A stretch of DNA of 64,000 nt from Bacteroidota bacterium (GCA_018267825.1 JAFDXR010000021.1:1-64000); one strand, 5' to 3'. Counted from the stretch's first letter, positions 44,753 through 54,130 are shown. Numbers and translations are program-made. The notes: generated by a model from the sequence alone, not told the origin.

Positions 44753-46840
44753 ATGAAACAGAAACCACTACTCCCTTTCATTCTGCTCTGCTTCCTTTTT
44801 CAATCTGTCACTGCCCAGATTACCAATACCCGTAAATGGCGGAAAACCGAAAACGATTCGATGCAGGCCGCTTTCCTGATGTTTGATGAGCAACGCTTTG
44901 CGATGGCATTACCTATTTACCAGGACCTGTTTTTACATCATCCCAAAGAAGAATATCTTAAGTATTGCTATGGTAAATGTGCCCTGTACCGCAGCGATAA
45001 GCATGATACGGCGCTCGTATTACTATCGGAGATTTACGAGAAAAACAAAAAAGCAGAAAACATTGAATACGATCTGGCAAGGGCTATGCATTATAATTAC
45101 AAGTTTGACGAAGCTATTGCCCTGCTCGATAAGTTCATTGCCAGAAAAAAAATTGATCCTGAAATCCGTTCGGCTGCCGGACAGCTGCGGCATTACTGCC
45201 TGAGCGGGAAAGAACTCTATAGCAAGCCAACAGGGGCCAATATCACCAATATCGGGAATGTGATCAATACAGAGAATGATGAGTATGTTCCTGTTATTTC
45301 AGCCGATGAATCTGTGATGATTTTTACATATCGCGGGAAAGAAAGCACGGGTGGTTTACAGAATGATTTTATGCAACCGGATCCGCATGGCAGCTATTTT
45401 GAAGATGTATTCCAGTCGCTGAAAGAAAATGAAACGTGGACGAAACCAACAGGTATTAAATCGATCAATACCAATGAGCATGATGCTGCCATTGCCATGA
45501 GTTCAGATGGTCAGCAGTTGTTTATTTACAAAGACAATGGCGATGACCACGGCGATATTTATGTGAGCACACTTATTGGCAATGACTGGAGCGCTCCAGT
45601 GAAACTGAAAGGCCTTGTGAATTCATACTCCTGGGAAGGAAGCTGCTCTCTGACGGCCGACGGGCGTTATCTTTATTTTTCGAGTGAACGCGGGGGCGGA
45701 TATGGTGGAAAGGATATTTACCGGGCCACCTTGCTAGCCGACAGTACCTGGGGAAATATTGTGAACCTGGGCGACTCGATCAACACGCCTTTTGATGATG
45801 ATGCACCTTATATGCATCCTGACGGCATTACGCTGTTTTATTCTTCTAAAGGGAAAAACAGCATGGGCGGCTATGATATTTTCCAGGCCAAAATGAATGT
45901 TTTTGATTCTACTTTCAGTCAGCCTGTAAACCTGGGCTACCCGATCAATACACCCGATGATGATATTTATTATGTGTTGTCGGCCGATGGTAAACGCGGC
46001 TATTATGCGAGCGGGAAAAAAGGGGGATTCGGGCTTAAGGATATTTACCTGGTTGACCCGGGCTATGTGGGTAAAAAACCGGCTGCGTTTCTGGTAAAAG
46101 GAAAAATAACAGAAAACAGCAATGCTGCTGAGGCGGCAATACATGTTGAGATCACCAACAAGAACAATAAATCATTCGGCACGTATCATTCCAATGCAGG
46201 CAACGGAAATTACCTGATAAGCCTGCCTGCCGAAGGCGAATATAAAATAACGTATCAATACAAAACATACAGTACCCGCACCCTGACGGTATCAACGATA
46301 GGCTTGTCGGATTTTACGGAGAAAATTTTTAATGTTGATTTTTCAGCACAGGTCGATACAGCCAAACCTGTTGTGGTGGCGGAGCCTGTGAAAAAGGACA
46401 CGGTGGTAGCTGTTGTAAAAACACCCACACTGGCCGTTGTGAAACATACGGAACCTGTGAAAACCGAGCCGGTAAAGGAGACAACACCACGAGAGTTTGT
46501 ACCGAACAATGTGTTCCAGCAGAAGATCATGGATTATGCAAAGAAATATGGAACGATCAGTGCCGAGGGGCTTATTTTTAAGGTACAGATTGCGGCTTAT
46601 AAATATCCTAAGAATTATACGTATGCCCACCTGAAAGGCCTGGGTAATGTGGAGAACCTGCTGCTGGATGATGGTATTACAAGGATTACAATCGGTGGCA
46701 GTTTCAATACGCTGGGTGAGGCTTTTGAGCATAACAAAAAAGTGGTATGGGCCGGGCAGAAAGATGCTTTCGTGACAGCTCTGTACAAAGGCAAGCGCGT
46801 GTACCTGGAACAGCTGGAGGAAATGGGCATTTTTAAATAG
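44753..46840 (+). CDS. TPR / PD40 propeller protein with C-terminal SPOR domain
   Basis: The protein of about 695 residues has a signal peptide (ending SVTAQ), short TPRs (about 30-160), a PD40 propeller (about 170-440), a carboxypeptidase-regulatory-like domain (about 450-535), a Pro/Thr/Val-rich linker and a SPOR domain (about 610-695; FKVQIAAYKYPKNY and GRVYL-like end). SPOR binds denuded peptidoglycan. The propeller closely resembles that of the PorE-like protein at 17452, including the block GYPINTPDDDI, but the peptidoglycan anchor differs. An earlier in-frame ATG exists at 44741, but the ATG at 44753 starts the basic n-region. Confidence 0.82.
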   Translation: MKQKPLLPFILLCFLFQSVTAQITNTRKWRKTENDSMQAAFLMFDEQRFAMALPIYQDLFLHHPKEEYLKYCYGKCALYRSDKHDTALVLLSEIYEKNKKAENIEYDLARAMHYNYKFDEAIALLDKFIARKKIDPEIRSAAGQLRHYCLSGKELYSKPTGANITNIGNVINTENDEYVPVISADESVMIFTYRGKESTGGLQNDFMQPDPHGSYFEDVFQSLKENETWTKPTGIKSINTNEHDAAIAMSSDGQQLFIYKDNGDDHGDIYVSTLIGNDWSAPVKLKGLVNSYSWEGSCSLTADGRYLYFSSERGGGYGGKDIYRATLLADSTWGNIVNLGDSINTPFDDDAPYMHPDGITLFYSSKGKNSMGGYDIFQAKMNVFDSTFSQPVNLGYPINTPDDDIYYVLSADGKRGYYASGKKGGFGLKDIYLVDPGYVGKKPAAFLVKGKITENSNAAEAAIHVEITNKNNKSFGTYHSNAGNGNYLISLPAEGEYKITYQYKTYSTRTLTVSTIGLSDFTEKIFNVDFSAQVDTAKPVVVAEPVKKDTVVAVVKTPTLAVVKHTEPVKTEPVKETTPREFVPNNVFQQKIMDYAKKYGTISAEGLIFKVQIAAYKYPKNYTYAHLKGLGNVENLLLDDGITRITIGGSFNTLGEAFEHNKKVVWAGQKDAFVTALYKGKRVYLEQLEEMGIFK

Positions 46841-46861
46841 CCTTCTATTCAAAATCATTTT

Positions 46862-46889
46862 AAAAGCCGGTTGTTGACCGGCTTTTTTT
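46862..46889 (+). terminator. Rho-independent terminator after the PD40/SPOR gene
   Basis: aaaagccggt (46862-46871) pairs with accggctttt (46877-46886) around a 5-base loop, with a T run to 46889. Confidence 0.88.
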
Positions 46890-46920
46890 ATGGCATGTTG
46901 AGCCTTAGCCATAGGCTTGC

Positions 46921-47277
46921 ACAGGTTGCAAACGTTTGCACACAAGTTACAGATAGCAATACACAAGTTCACGAGAGCAGTGCACAACTTGCAAATGGTA
47001 ATACAGCAGTTGCAGATAGCAATACAGCAGTTGCAGATAGCAATACAGCAGTTGCAGATGGTAATACAGCAGTTGCAGATGGCAATACAGCAGTTGCAGA
47101 TGGCAATACAGCAGTTGCAGATGGCAATACAGCAGTTGCAGATGGTAATGCAGCAGTTGCAGATGGTAATGCAGCAGTTGCAGTTGGCAATGCAGTAGTT
47201 GCAGTTGGCAATGCAGCAGTTGCAGATGGCAATGCAGGAGTTGCAGATGGCAATGCAGCAATTGCAGATAGCAATAC
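46921..47277. repeat. 21-bp tandem repeat (minisatellite), about 17 units
   Basis: The core unit is agcagttgcagatggcaatac. About 17 consecutive 21-base units fit 46921-47277, with a degraded 18th after that. Units from about 47005 to 47172 are almost identical, while the outer ones are increasingly altered, a pattern typical of slippage or unequal exchange. Because 21 is a multiple of three, the array stays open in at least four frames (for example AVADGNT repeats on the plus strand), but no frame has a convincing start. One such frame also runs antisense into gldG. It fills most of the 480-bp convergent gap between the PD40/SPOR gene and gldG. Confidence 0.9.
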
Positions 47278-47320
47278 AGCAGTTGCGGAAGCTGTGCTGT
47301 GTTTTAAAAGGAGAAGGTAT

Positions 47321-49018
47321 TTATTTGGTATACCGGCGCTTACGGATATAAAACTGGATAAGACCGGCAATAATCACAATACCGAGTGGGTACCCGATAT
47401 TGATGATTTTCCAGGTGGAAGCCTGCTGATTTACTTTTTTCTTATCCAGCAGGCGCAGTTTCACCTCGCGTGAACGCAGCTGTAGTAAGCCTTCATCGTC
47501 GAGCAGGTAATTCATACAGTTGAGCAGGAACGATTTGTTGGCAAAGGTCTGCTTCATATAAATATCATAGCCCAAAGGATAAACCATCCCGGTGGCACGC
47601 TGGTAGTCGTTTTTTGCTATATCGCCATCAGATACCACGATCATGCGGGTGGGTTTGCTTTTTTCTTTGAAGGCAATGGCCGAATCATTCATAATTACCG
47701 ATGTCATCCGGTTTTTATACACCGATTCAAAACTTCCTTCGAGCAGGCAGGCCACATTCTGGTAGGAGTTACGGAACTGTTCTTCTTTCGGCTGAAAATT
47801 CACCATGGCCATGGCCACACGGGCCGGGGTTGGTTGTGTTTTGGTATAGCGTGAGGTGCGCAGTAAAATGGTTTTCTTTACATTGCGCGCAGAAACCGTA
47901 TCGAGGGTTCCGGCAAATTCGAGCTTGATGAGATCGAGGTTTTTTACAATGGGGTGGTTCAGGTCAGGCAGAATCAGCGGGTAATATAACCACGGGAACA
48001 TTCTGAAATTCGGCTGGCCTTTTTTAAATCCAACGTTTACAGGAACGCTGGCGCATTGCATGTCCTGCACAAGTACGGGGTTGAGCCGGACGCCGTATTT
48101 AAAAAGAATGTCGTCGAGGTTCAGTTCATTTTTAAAGCCCAGTGTATAGCCTCTCAAACGGAAGGTATCCATATTGGTGTACACGGGGTCAATGAGCCAC
48201 AGCGCTTTCCCTCCACGCATAATAAACTGGTCGATGATGAACTTATCCTTTTCATCGTACATTGAATCGGGCTGGGCAATCACAATGGCATCGGCATTTT
48301 TGAGGGCGTACAGTTTATGGTTGATGTCCACCAGTCTTACATTATAATACTCCGACAGGGAACGCATGAAATCGGCACCGTGAATGGTATCGAGTTCACC
48401 ATGTCCCTGAACAAATAATACCTCAGGCTTTTTGCGGTTTTTCAATTTACGGATGGCATTGGTAAGCGAGTACTCCATTTCCTGGATGGAGTTGTTGATG
48501 CTTTGTTCCTGGGCAAATCCTTCCTGGCGTTTATAGATCTGCCAAACGCCCTCGTTGCTTCTGTATGTAACCAGTGCGCCCGGCCATACAAGAGCTTCCG
48601 AGGTTTTCTCGGTATTACGTTCTACCACCTGCTCGGGGATGATGCCTTTGTCGTACAGTTGTTTTTCAATTTTGTTAACCTCTTCTTTATTGGGGTTATC
48701 ATTGATATTTACAAACTCATATTCAATCTGGTCGTTTGAGTAGGCTCTGAATTCATCGAGTATCTCGCGGGTTTCGTTTTCGAGGCGGGTAAAATTCGGG
48801 TTAATGTCGCCCTGGAGGTAGATTTTCAGGTAAACCACATCATCGAGTTCCTTGAGCAGTTTAATGGTTGAGGGCGATAAGGTGTAACGCTTTTCGGTTG
48901 TCAGGTCGAAGCGATTGAAATAGAAAGAACATACAAAATTCACAAGCAGGAGAATAGCCAGGAGAATCACCAGCATGGTGATGTCTTTTCGCTTTCTTAT
49001 GGATGTTGTTGTCGACAT
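47321..49018 (-). CDS. gldG: Gliding motility ABC transporter component GldG
   Basis: The protein of about 565 residues has an N-terminal membrane helix (about 15-36), a large extracytoplasmic domain (about 40-530; RYTLSPSTIKLLKELDD and PEVLFVQGHGELD) and a C-terminal helix followed by a basic tail. This matches GldG (ABC_transp_aux/DUF4350-like). GldFG, with the ATPase GldA, form a transporter needed for gliding in some flavobacteria but not all gliders. The frame opens at a TTG at 49045, but the ATG at 49018 lies 1 base after the gldF stop and is preferred. No gldA is in the window. Confidence 0.92.
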   Translation of the reverse strand: MSTTTSIRKRKDITMLVILLAILLLVNFVCSFYFNRFDLTTEKRYTLSPSTIKLLKELDDVVYLKIYLQGDINPNFTRLENETREILDEFRAYSNDQIEYEFVNINDNPNKEEVNKIEKQLYDKGIIPEQVVERNTEKTSEALVWPGALVTYRSNEGVWQIYKRQEGFAQEQSINNSIQEMEYSLTNAIRKLKNRKKPEVLFVQGHGELDTIHGADFMRSLSEYYNVRLVDINHKLYALKNADAIVIAQPDSMYDEKDKFIIDQFIMRGGKALWLIDPVYTNMDTFRLRGYTLGFKNELNLDDILFKYGVRLNPVLVQDMQCASVPVNVGFKKGQPNFRMFPWLYYPLILPDLNHPIVKNLDLIKLEFAGTLDTVSARNVKKTILLRTSRYTKTQPTPARVAMAMVNFQPKEEQFRNSYQNVACLLEGSFESVYKNRMTSVIMNDSAIAFKEKSKPTRMIVVSDGDIAKNDYQRATGMVYPLGYDIYMKQTFANKSFLLNCMNYLLDDEGLLQLRSREVKLRLLDKKKVNQQASTWKIINIGYPLGIVIIAGLIQFYIRKRRYTK

Positions 49019-49019
49019 A

Positions 49020-49760
49020 TTACCACTTACGGCTTTCAAGCACAAGCTTGCTGAGCAGGTTAAATATTACAATAAGGCTTACAAAATAAATAAGGTCGCG
49101 GGTATCAATTACTCCACGGCTCATGCTTATGTAATGGTCGTTCATGCCGAGTCCTTTTACAAAAGCATCGTATTTTCCGAAAAGGCCGGCCATGCCAATA
49201 AGATCGAAACCTACATACATGAAGAAACACAGGAGCAGGGCCATGATGAAGGCAATGACCTGGTTTTCTGAAATAGAAGAAGCAAATACACCTACCGACA
49301 CGAAACCGGCACCAAGAAATAATAAGCCGATATAGGATCCCCACATGCCTCCGGTATCGATGTTTCCTTTGGGGTAACCGAGCTGGTATACGGAATAGAA
49401 ATAAATGAGTGTGGGCAGTAATGAGATGAGTACCAGTACAAATCCTGCCAGGTATTTGGCCATCACGATCTGCCACTCGGTAAGCGGGCGGGTCAGCAAT
49501 AGTTCGATGGTTCCTGTTTTCTTTTCTTCGGAAAAGGTACGCATGGTAATGGCCGGTATAAGGAAGAGGTATACCCAGGGTGCAATGATGAACAGCGGGT
49601 CTATATTGGCGAAACCACTTTCAAGCACATTGGCACCGGAACTTTCGTTGGGCACGAGCCACATGAAAATACCGATCACCGACAGGAAAACGCCAATGGC
49701 AATATACCCGATCAGGGAGCTTAAAAAACTACGTATTTCCTTTACAAACAGTGTAAACAT
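49020..49760 (-). CDS. gldF: Gliding motility ABC transporter permease GldF
   Basis: The 246-residue membrane protein has six predicted helices and the ABC-2 permease motifs of GldF, such as MRTFSEEKKTGTIELLLTRPLTEWQIV (positions about 74-100). It should pair with GldG and an ATPase elsewhere. It is transcribed just ahead of gldG with essentially no gap. Upstream a 77-bp gap separates it from kdsC. Confidence 0.93.
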   Translation of the reverse strand: MFTLFVKEIRSFLSSLIGYIAIGVFLSVIGIFMWLVPNESSGANVLESGFANIDPLFIIAPWVYLFLIPAITMRTFSEEKKTGTIELLLTRPLTEWQIVMAKYLAGFVLVLISLLPTLIYFYSVYQLGYPKGNIDTGGMWGSYIGLLFLGAGFVSVGVFASSISENQVIAFIMALLLCFFMYVGFDLIGMAGLFGKYDAFVKGLGMNDHYISMSRGVIDTRDLIYFVSLIVIFNLLSKLVLESRKW

Positions 49761-49837
49761 GAGCGGCCTAAAAATACAAATTATTTTCGCGGCGGGAAAC
49801 CCGCATCGTACTTAAATTAATAACACAGGGCTGTGTA

Positions 49838-50359
49838 TCACCAACCTGAAATTTCCCAGTTGCCCTGGGAGCGGAGAACCTGTTCTACCACATCGCGCAC
49901 GCAGCCTTCGCCACCTTTGCGGCCGGATATGTATATACAGATGTCTTTAATTTCAGGGGCGGCATCTGCCGGGCAGCAGGCTATACCGGCGCGACTCATT
50001 ACTTCATAGTCGGGCAGGTCATCGCCCATGTATAAAACTTCGTCGTCCTGGATCTGGTGTGTGTATATGTAATCTTTGTAGCAGGCCAGCTTATCGCTCT
50101 GGCTCAGAAACACTTCGCTGGCGCCAAGTCGCAACAGGGCAGCTTTTACAGCTTCGCTGCGGCCACCTGAGATAATAACGATATTATAGCCTTTTTTGGC
50201 GGCATGCTGTAGAGCGAATCCATCCTTTGAGTTCATGTTGCGAACCACTTCGCCATTCTCCATCATAAGTACCTGGCCATTGGTAAGAACGCCATCGATG
50301 TCGAACATCAGGGTTTTAATACGGGTCAGTTTCTGTTTAAAATTTTCCATAAGAATCAT
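49838..50359 (-). CDS. kdsC: 3-deoxy-D-manno-octulosonate 8-phosphate phosphatase (HAD-IIIA)
   Basis: The 173-residue protein is a HAD phosphatase with the motif LMFDIDGVLTNGQV (nucleophile Asp20, acid Asp22), SGGRSEAVKAALLRLG and GDDLPDYEVM. Its length and motifs fit KdsC, which removes phosphate from KDO-8-phosphate before its use in lipopolysaccharide. Its ATG overlaps the stop of the DUF2520 gene as ATGA. The frame has a second Met at 50350. Closely related HAD phosphatases of other specificity are possible. Confidence 0.85.
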   Translation of the reverse strand: MILMENFKQKLTRIKTLMFDIDGVLTNGQVLMMENGEVVRNMNSKDGFALQHAAKKGYNIVIISGGRSEAVKAALLRLGASEVFLSQSDKLACYKDYIYTHQIQDDEVLYMGDDLPDYEVMSRAGIACCPADAAPEIKDICIYISGRKGGEGCVRDVVEQVLRSQGNWEISGW

Positions 50360-51144
50360 TTACGGGCCATAATCACGCGGGTGATGAGCTCATATACTTT
50401 TTTAGTCTGCGGATACTTCTTTAATAGCAACAGGTGTTTTTTAATGGTCTCCTGATCACCTCGAACTGCCGGGCCCGTCTGAGCTTTATGTGGCGGCAGA
50501 TGTTCTATTTTACGGGCAGTCTGGCGAATCAGGGGGAGTAATAATTTAGTGTGCTTCACCGATAATTCGTCCGACACGAAATCAAATGCCAGGGCATACA
50601 TGGCATTGCTGAAGTTATTGGCAATAACAGCGGCAGCATGCATTTTCAGGCGTTCGCCGGGCTTGCAGGGTGTTATTTTTGCACCGAGCAGGTTTGCAAA
50701 TTTCCAGATCGCCTGTAATGTTTTAAGCGATGCTGCTTCGGCAAGTACCGGAATTTCATTCCATTGCACATGATCACCTTCGCTAAAGGTTTGCAGTGGG
50801 TAAAACACTCCGGTGAGCGGCGAAACACCTTTCAGTAAAGCAAGTTCGGCAGTACCCGATGTATGCAGCACACAACCTTTCAGTTGTTTGGGTTTAAGTG
50901 CCCGGGCCACCTCTGCGATAGCCGTATCTTTGACACATACCAGATAGTAGTCGGCATCAGCAGGAATTTCTGCATACGAGGCTGTGAATCCGCAAGCATA
51001 TTGCCGGCTCAATGCTACAGCTTTTTTACTCCGGCGATGATTAAAGAGGGTAAGTGCAATGTTTTTATGCGGTGTTAAGGCTTCGAGCACATGCGATGCC
51101 AGACGGCCCGCGCCAATCACAACAATATGTTGTTGTTTTTGCAT
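50356..51144 (-). CDS. Rossmann-fold NAD(P)-binding protein with DUF2520 domain
   Basis: The protein of about 262 residues has an N-terminal Rossmann fold with the VIGAGRLASHV motif (about 7-17) and a helical C-terminal DUF2520 domain (LKMHAAAVIANNFSNAMYAL). The family resembles pyrroline-carboxylate and ketopantoate reductases, but its substrate is unknown. The open frame reaches back to 51231 inside ccmF, but the ATG at 51144, 2 bases after the ccmF stop, is the sensible start. It overlaps kdsC by 4 bp. Confidence 0.83.
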   Translation of the reverse strand: MQKQQHIVVIGAGRLASHVLEALTPHKNIALTLFNHRRSKKAVALSRQYACGFTASYAEIPADADYYLVCVKDTAIAEVARALKPKQLKGCVLHTSGTAELALLKGVSPLTGVFYPLQTFSEGDHVQWNEIPVLAEAASLKTLQAIWKFANLLGAKITPCKPGERLKMHAAAVIANNFSNAMYALAFDFVSDELSVKHTKLLLPLIRQTARKIEHLPPHKAQTGPAVRGDQETIKKHLLLLKKYPQTKKVYELITRVIMARK

Positions 51145-51146
51145 GA

Positions 51147-53735
51147 TTATGCCTGTGAGATTTTCCTTAAGCGGAAGCGTTCGCGGATGGCAATGACAGT
51201 ACCTATAACCATGACGATACAGCCGGCCCAAAGCACATTGATGAATGGAAACATATAGGCTTCCAGCACAATGAAATCTTTTGTATTGCCAACCTTCTCG
51301 CTGATCTGGATTTCCACACTGCCCTGCTCCGGGTTAATTTTCCAGAAAATGAATTTAAGTCCGAGCTCCGGAATAACCGCTTCCTGGGGATCAATCATGT
51401 TTTTGCGAACGATGTATTTCGGCCGTGCTTTGTAAACGTGCCCGTCGATATCGAGTGCGCGCAATACTGCTGTTATAATAAGCAGGCTGTCGTTCTGCCG
51501 GTACTCCTGCTCCGAAAGGTTTGTGAGTAGGCTATCAATAACAACCAGTGAATTATCGAGCGGAATAGTATCGTGCATGTGGCCCACAAAATTGGTAGGC
51601 TCCTTGTAGGCGTCTTTGTCAACATCGGCAGGCTCACTCAGGTCGGCATAGGTTACATGCGTATAAATATCGCGGCCCAGGAAGTGTTTGGTATCGGGAT
51701 TCGAAGCCTTGCCCATACGCGGATTGTCTTCGATCATGGGGCTCAGGTCAAATACTTTTTCGAGTTTACCCGCTTTCGATTTGGCCAGATAATCCATGTG
51801 AAAGTATACATCAATGCCTTCGCGTTTTTTACCGGTGTAGGTTACCATATACGGTCCCAAAGGCAAGGTATCGCCCAGGGTGAGTACGAGGCTTTTCTGT
51901 GCATTGAAATTTTCACCCAGGCGTTCTACCTGTTTTTTGGAAGTATTCTGCGAAATGGTCTGGCGTTTGGAGGTAGAGATGAGTGCTCCCAGTAATATCA
52001 TGGCGAAACCAATATGTGCAATAGAAGCACCGGCATGCCGTATTTTGCCTTTCAGGATGCGTACCCAATAGTCGGCATTGGCCAGAATGGCAAAAATAGC
52101 GCTGATAAACAACAGGGAATACAGGATGTAATTCACGCGGTCTTCGGTAGATGCTGTTTTATAGTCTTTCACGAAGTAAAGCGGAATGCAGCATACGAGG
52201 CCGGCCACAACCGAGATGACCATGCTCCAACGAATGTTTTTATAGAACTGCGCCGTGTCTGTGCGTTTATATTTAAAGAACTGGGTAACGGCTACCAATA
52301 GAATAATAATGATGGCAAAAGGAATCTGCCAGAGATTGTAATCAGCAATTTTTACAGGGGCACGGTTTGCGTTAAACAGTTTGTTTACAACCGGTATAGA
52401 TGTGAAATAGGTAATAACAATAGATGAAAGCAGCAGCAGCAGGGCCCCGATAAACATCCAGAATTCGCGTGAGAAAAGTTCTTCCTCGTTCTTCTCTTTC
52501 GGAAAATCCTTGATATAGGTCCAAACGGTAGCAGCCGTTGAAACAATGATCCATGTAAAGAACAATACTTTCTTGTAGCCATACAGGATTCCGAAATAAC
52601 AAAGGATGAGCGATAATACAATATACGACACCTTGAGCAGGCTATCGTGAATAAGCAGGGTTACAAACAGGAAAATAAAGGTCAGTACGTAAATAACCAG
52701 CTGCCCCTGCATGCCAAGGTCGGTAAAGGCATGCACCGAAGTGTTGCCCAGTATACCGCTGCGGGTCAGGAATGTGGAGTATAATACCAGTAGAAATGAG
52801 GATACCGACAACAGGTGTGTGGTGAACAGTGAACCGCCTTTGTTCTTATTCACGATCATGACGTGTGCAGCACCAACCACTACCAGCCAGGGCACCAGCG
52901 ATGAATTTTCGACCGGGTCCCAGGCCCAGAAACCGTTAAAGCTTAATGCTTCGTAGGCCCAGGCACCACCCATTAAGATACCTGTTCCGAGTATTGCCAC
53001 ACTGAAAAACGACCAGGGCAAAGCGGTTTTCTGCCAGCCTGTATAATCGCGTCGCCAGAGGCCCGCAATGGCAAATGCAAAAGGCACGAGTGTGGAAGAG
53101 AAACCCAGAAATAAAGTCGGCGGGTGGATTACCATCCAGTAGTTCATCAGCAGCGGATTCAGACCACGGCCATCGAGCTTGGCGAGGTAATTGGCATTTT
53201 GGACAAACGGCAGATTCGAAAATTCAGGGTTTTCGCGGAGCAGGAGAAACGGACTGCTGCCCAGTTTATAATCGCCGAAATAAATGCCCAGCAGCATGCT
53301 TGCCAGAAATACCTGTACCAGCGAAAACACCAGCATAACCGGGGCTTCCCAGCTTTGGTTATATTTCAGGCTGCGTTTCAGAATATTGCCGAGTACCACA
53401 TTCCAGAATGTCCACAAGAGGAAGCTTCCCTCCTGCCCTTCCCAGAAACAGGAAAGGATGTATTGCATGGGCATGCTGTTGTTGCTGTGCTGCCATACAT
53501 AAGAGTATTCGTAAAAATGGTTGAACAGCATGTAAAACAGGGTGCATGCAATACCCAAAACAGCCACACTATGTAAGCTGAAGAAGATATCGGCAAACCG
53601 TTTCCACGAATGTGTTAATTGTTCTTTGGAAGAAAAATAGTACCCTATGGTAGCCATAAGGGCTGCCACAAAAGAGAGTATGACGAACCCATGCCCAAGC
53701 TGGCCGGCCCATATGTGTTCACCTGTATATGTCAC
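51147..53735 (-). CDS. ccmF: Cytochrome c heme lyase subunit CcmF
   Basis: The 862-residue polytopic membrane protein has the CcmF/CcsA signature. This includes a WWD-type heme-handling motif in GFWAWDPVENSS (about residues 270-281), preceded by MGGAWAYEAL, and IHPPTLFLGF. It has a long C-terminal periplasmic domain. It should ligate heme to CxxCH sites of apocytochrome c, taking heme from CcmE. It is longer than most proteobacterial CcmF proteins (about 640-660 residues). It is the fifth gene of ccmBCDEF. Confidence 0.93.
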   Translation of the reverse strand: MTYTGEHIWAGQLGHGFVILSFVAALMATIGYYFSSKEQLTHSWKRFADIFFSLHSVAVLGIACTLFYMLFNHFYEYSYVWQHSNNSMPMQYILSCFWEGQEGSFLLWTFWNVVLGNILKRSLKYNQSWEAPVMLVFSLVQVFLASMLLGIYFGDYKLGSSPFLLLRENPEFSNLPFVQNANYLAKLDGRGLNPLLMNYWMVIHPPTLFLGFSSTLVPFAFAIAGLWRRDYTGWQKTALPWSFFSVAILGTGILMGGAWAYEALSFNGFWAWDPVENSSLVPWLVVVGAAHVMIVNKNKGGSLFTTHLLSVSSFLLVLYSTFLTRSGILGNTSVHAFTDLGMQGQLVIYVLTFIFLFVTLLIHDSLLKVSYIVLSLILCYFGILYGYKKVLFFTWIIVSTAATVWTYIKDFPKEKNEEELFSREFWMFIGALLLLLSSIVITYFTSIPVVNKLFNANRAPVKIADYNLWQIPFAIIIILLVAVTQFFKYKRTDTAQFYKNIRWSMVISVVAGLVCCIPLYFVKDYKTASTEDRVNYILYSLLFISAIFAILANADYWVRILKGKIRHAGASIAHIGFAMILLGALISTSKRQTISQNTSKKQVERLGENFNAQKSLVLTLGDTLPLGPYMVTYTGKKREGIDVYFHMDYLAKSKAGKLEKVFDLSPMIEDNPRMGKASNPDTKHFLGRDIYTHVTYADLSEPADVDKDAYKEPTNFVGHMHDTIPLDNSLVVIDSLLTNLSEQEYRQNDSLLIITAVLRALDIDGHVYKARPKYIVRKNMIDPQEAVIPELGLKFIFWKINPEQGSVEIQISEKVGNTKDFIVLEAYMFPFINVLWAGCIVMVIGTVIAIRERFRLRKISQA

Positions 53736-53746
53736 TGGAGTATCGA

Positions 53747-54130
53747 TCAGATCTGAGGTTTACCATCGTTATATTTCGAAGGGCATTTCATAAGGACATC
53801 GTTGGCATGAAACTCACCATTCTGCATTTTTCCGATCAAAACCAATTGTTCTGATTTTTGAAAATCCTGGGGAACGCTTTTGTGCAATACCACTTTTTTC
53901 TCTTCCCCGTTATTATCTTTCATATAAAATGAACACAGATCCGCATTGACTTTCGGATCGTATTCAACCGGTATAGTCTTATCGAGCTTGCCTACCACAT
54001 GGTATTCTGTTCCGGGGTTGGCCATGGCTTCCTTAAAATCGGCATAGGATGTACTGTTGCTGAGAGATGTCAGGATCACCCCGATAGCAACGGCTATAAC
54101 AATGATTCCTACAACATGTATCTTTTTCAT
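53747..54130 (-). CDS. ccmE: Cytochrome c maturation heme chaperone CcmE, Cys type
   Basis: The 127-residue protein has one N-terminal membrane anchor (about 5-22) and a periplasmic OB-like beta barrel. The heme attachment motif near the C-terminus reads CPSKY (Cys116, Tyr120). In classical CcmE a His occupies that place (HxxxY). A CxxxY form is known from archaea and some sulfate reducers. Heme would thus be carried through a Cys rather than a His bond. It lies between ccmD (1-base gap) and ccmF (11-base gap). Confidence 0.92.
   Translation of the reverse strand: MKKIHVVGIIVIAVAIGVILTSLSNSTSYADFKEAMANPGTEYHVVGKLDKTIPVEYDPKVNADLCSFYMKDNNGEEKKVVLHKSVPQDFQKSEQLVLIGKMQNGEFHANDVLMKCPSKYNDGKPQI

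Noticed and set aside
46921-47277. Possible CRISPR array
   Set aside because: Units are directly abutting 21-mers with no unique spacers and no cas genes nearby.
46871-47473. A plus-strand 200-residue open frame rich in AVADGNT repeats, and three similar frames in the same stretch
   Set aside because: The frames are open because the 21-bp repeat is a multiple of three and has no stops. None has a good start or promoter, the first start lies in a terminator, and the frame runs antisense into gldG.
49792-49804. GC-rich gcggg/cccgc hairpin between gldF and kdsC as a terminator
   Set aside because: The stem is only 5 bp with a 3-base loop and no T run follows on the minus strand.
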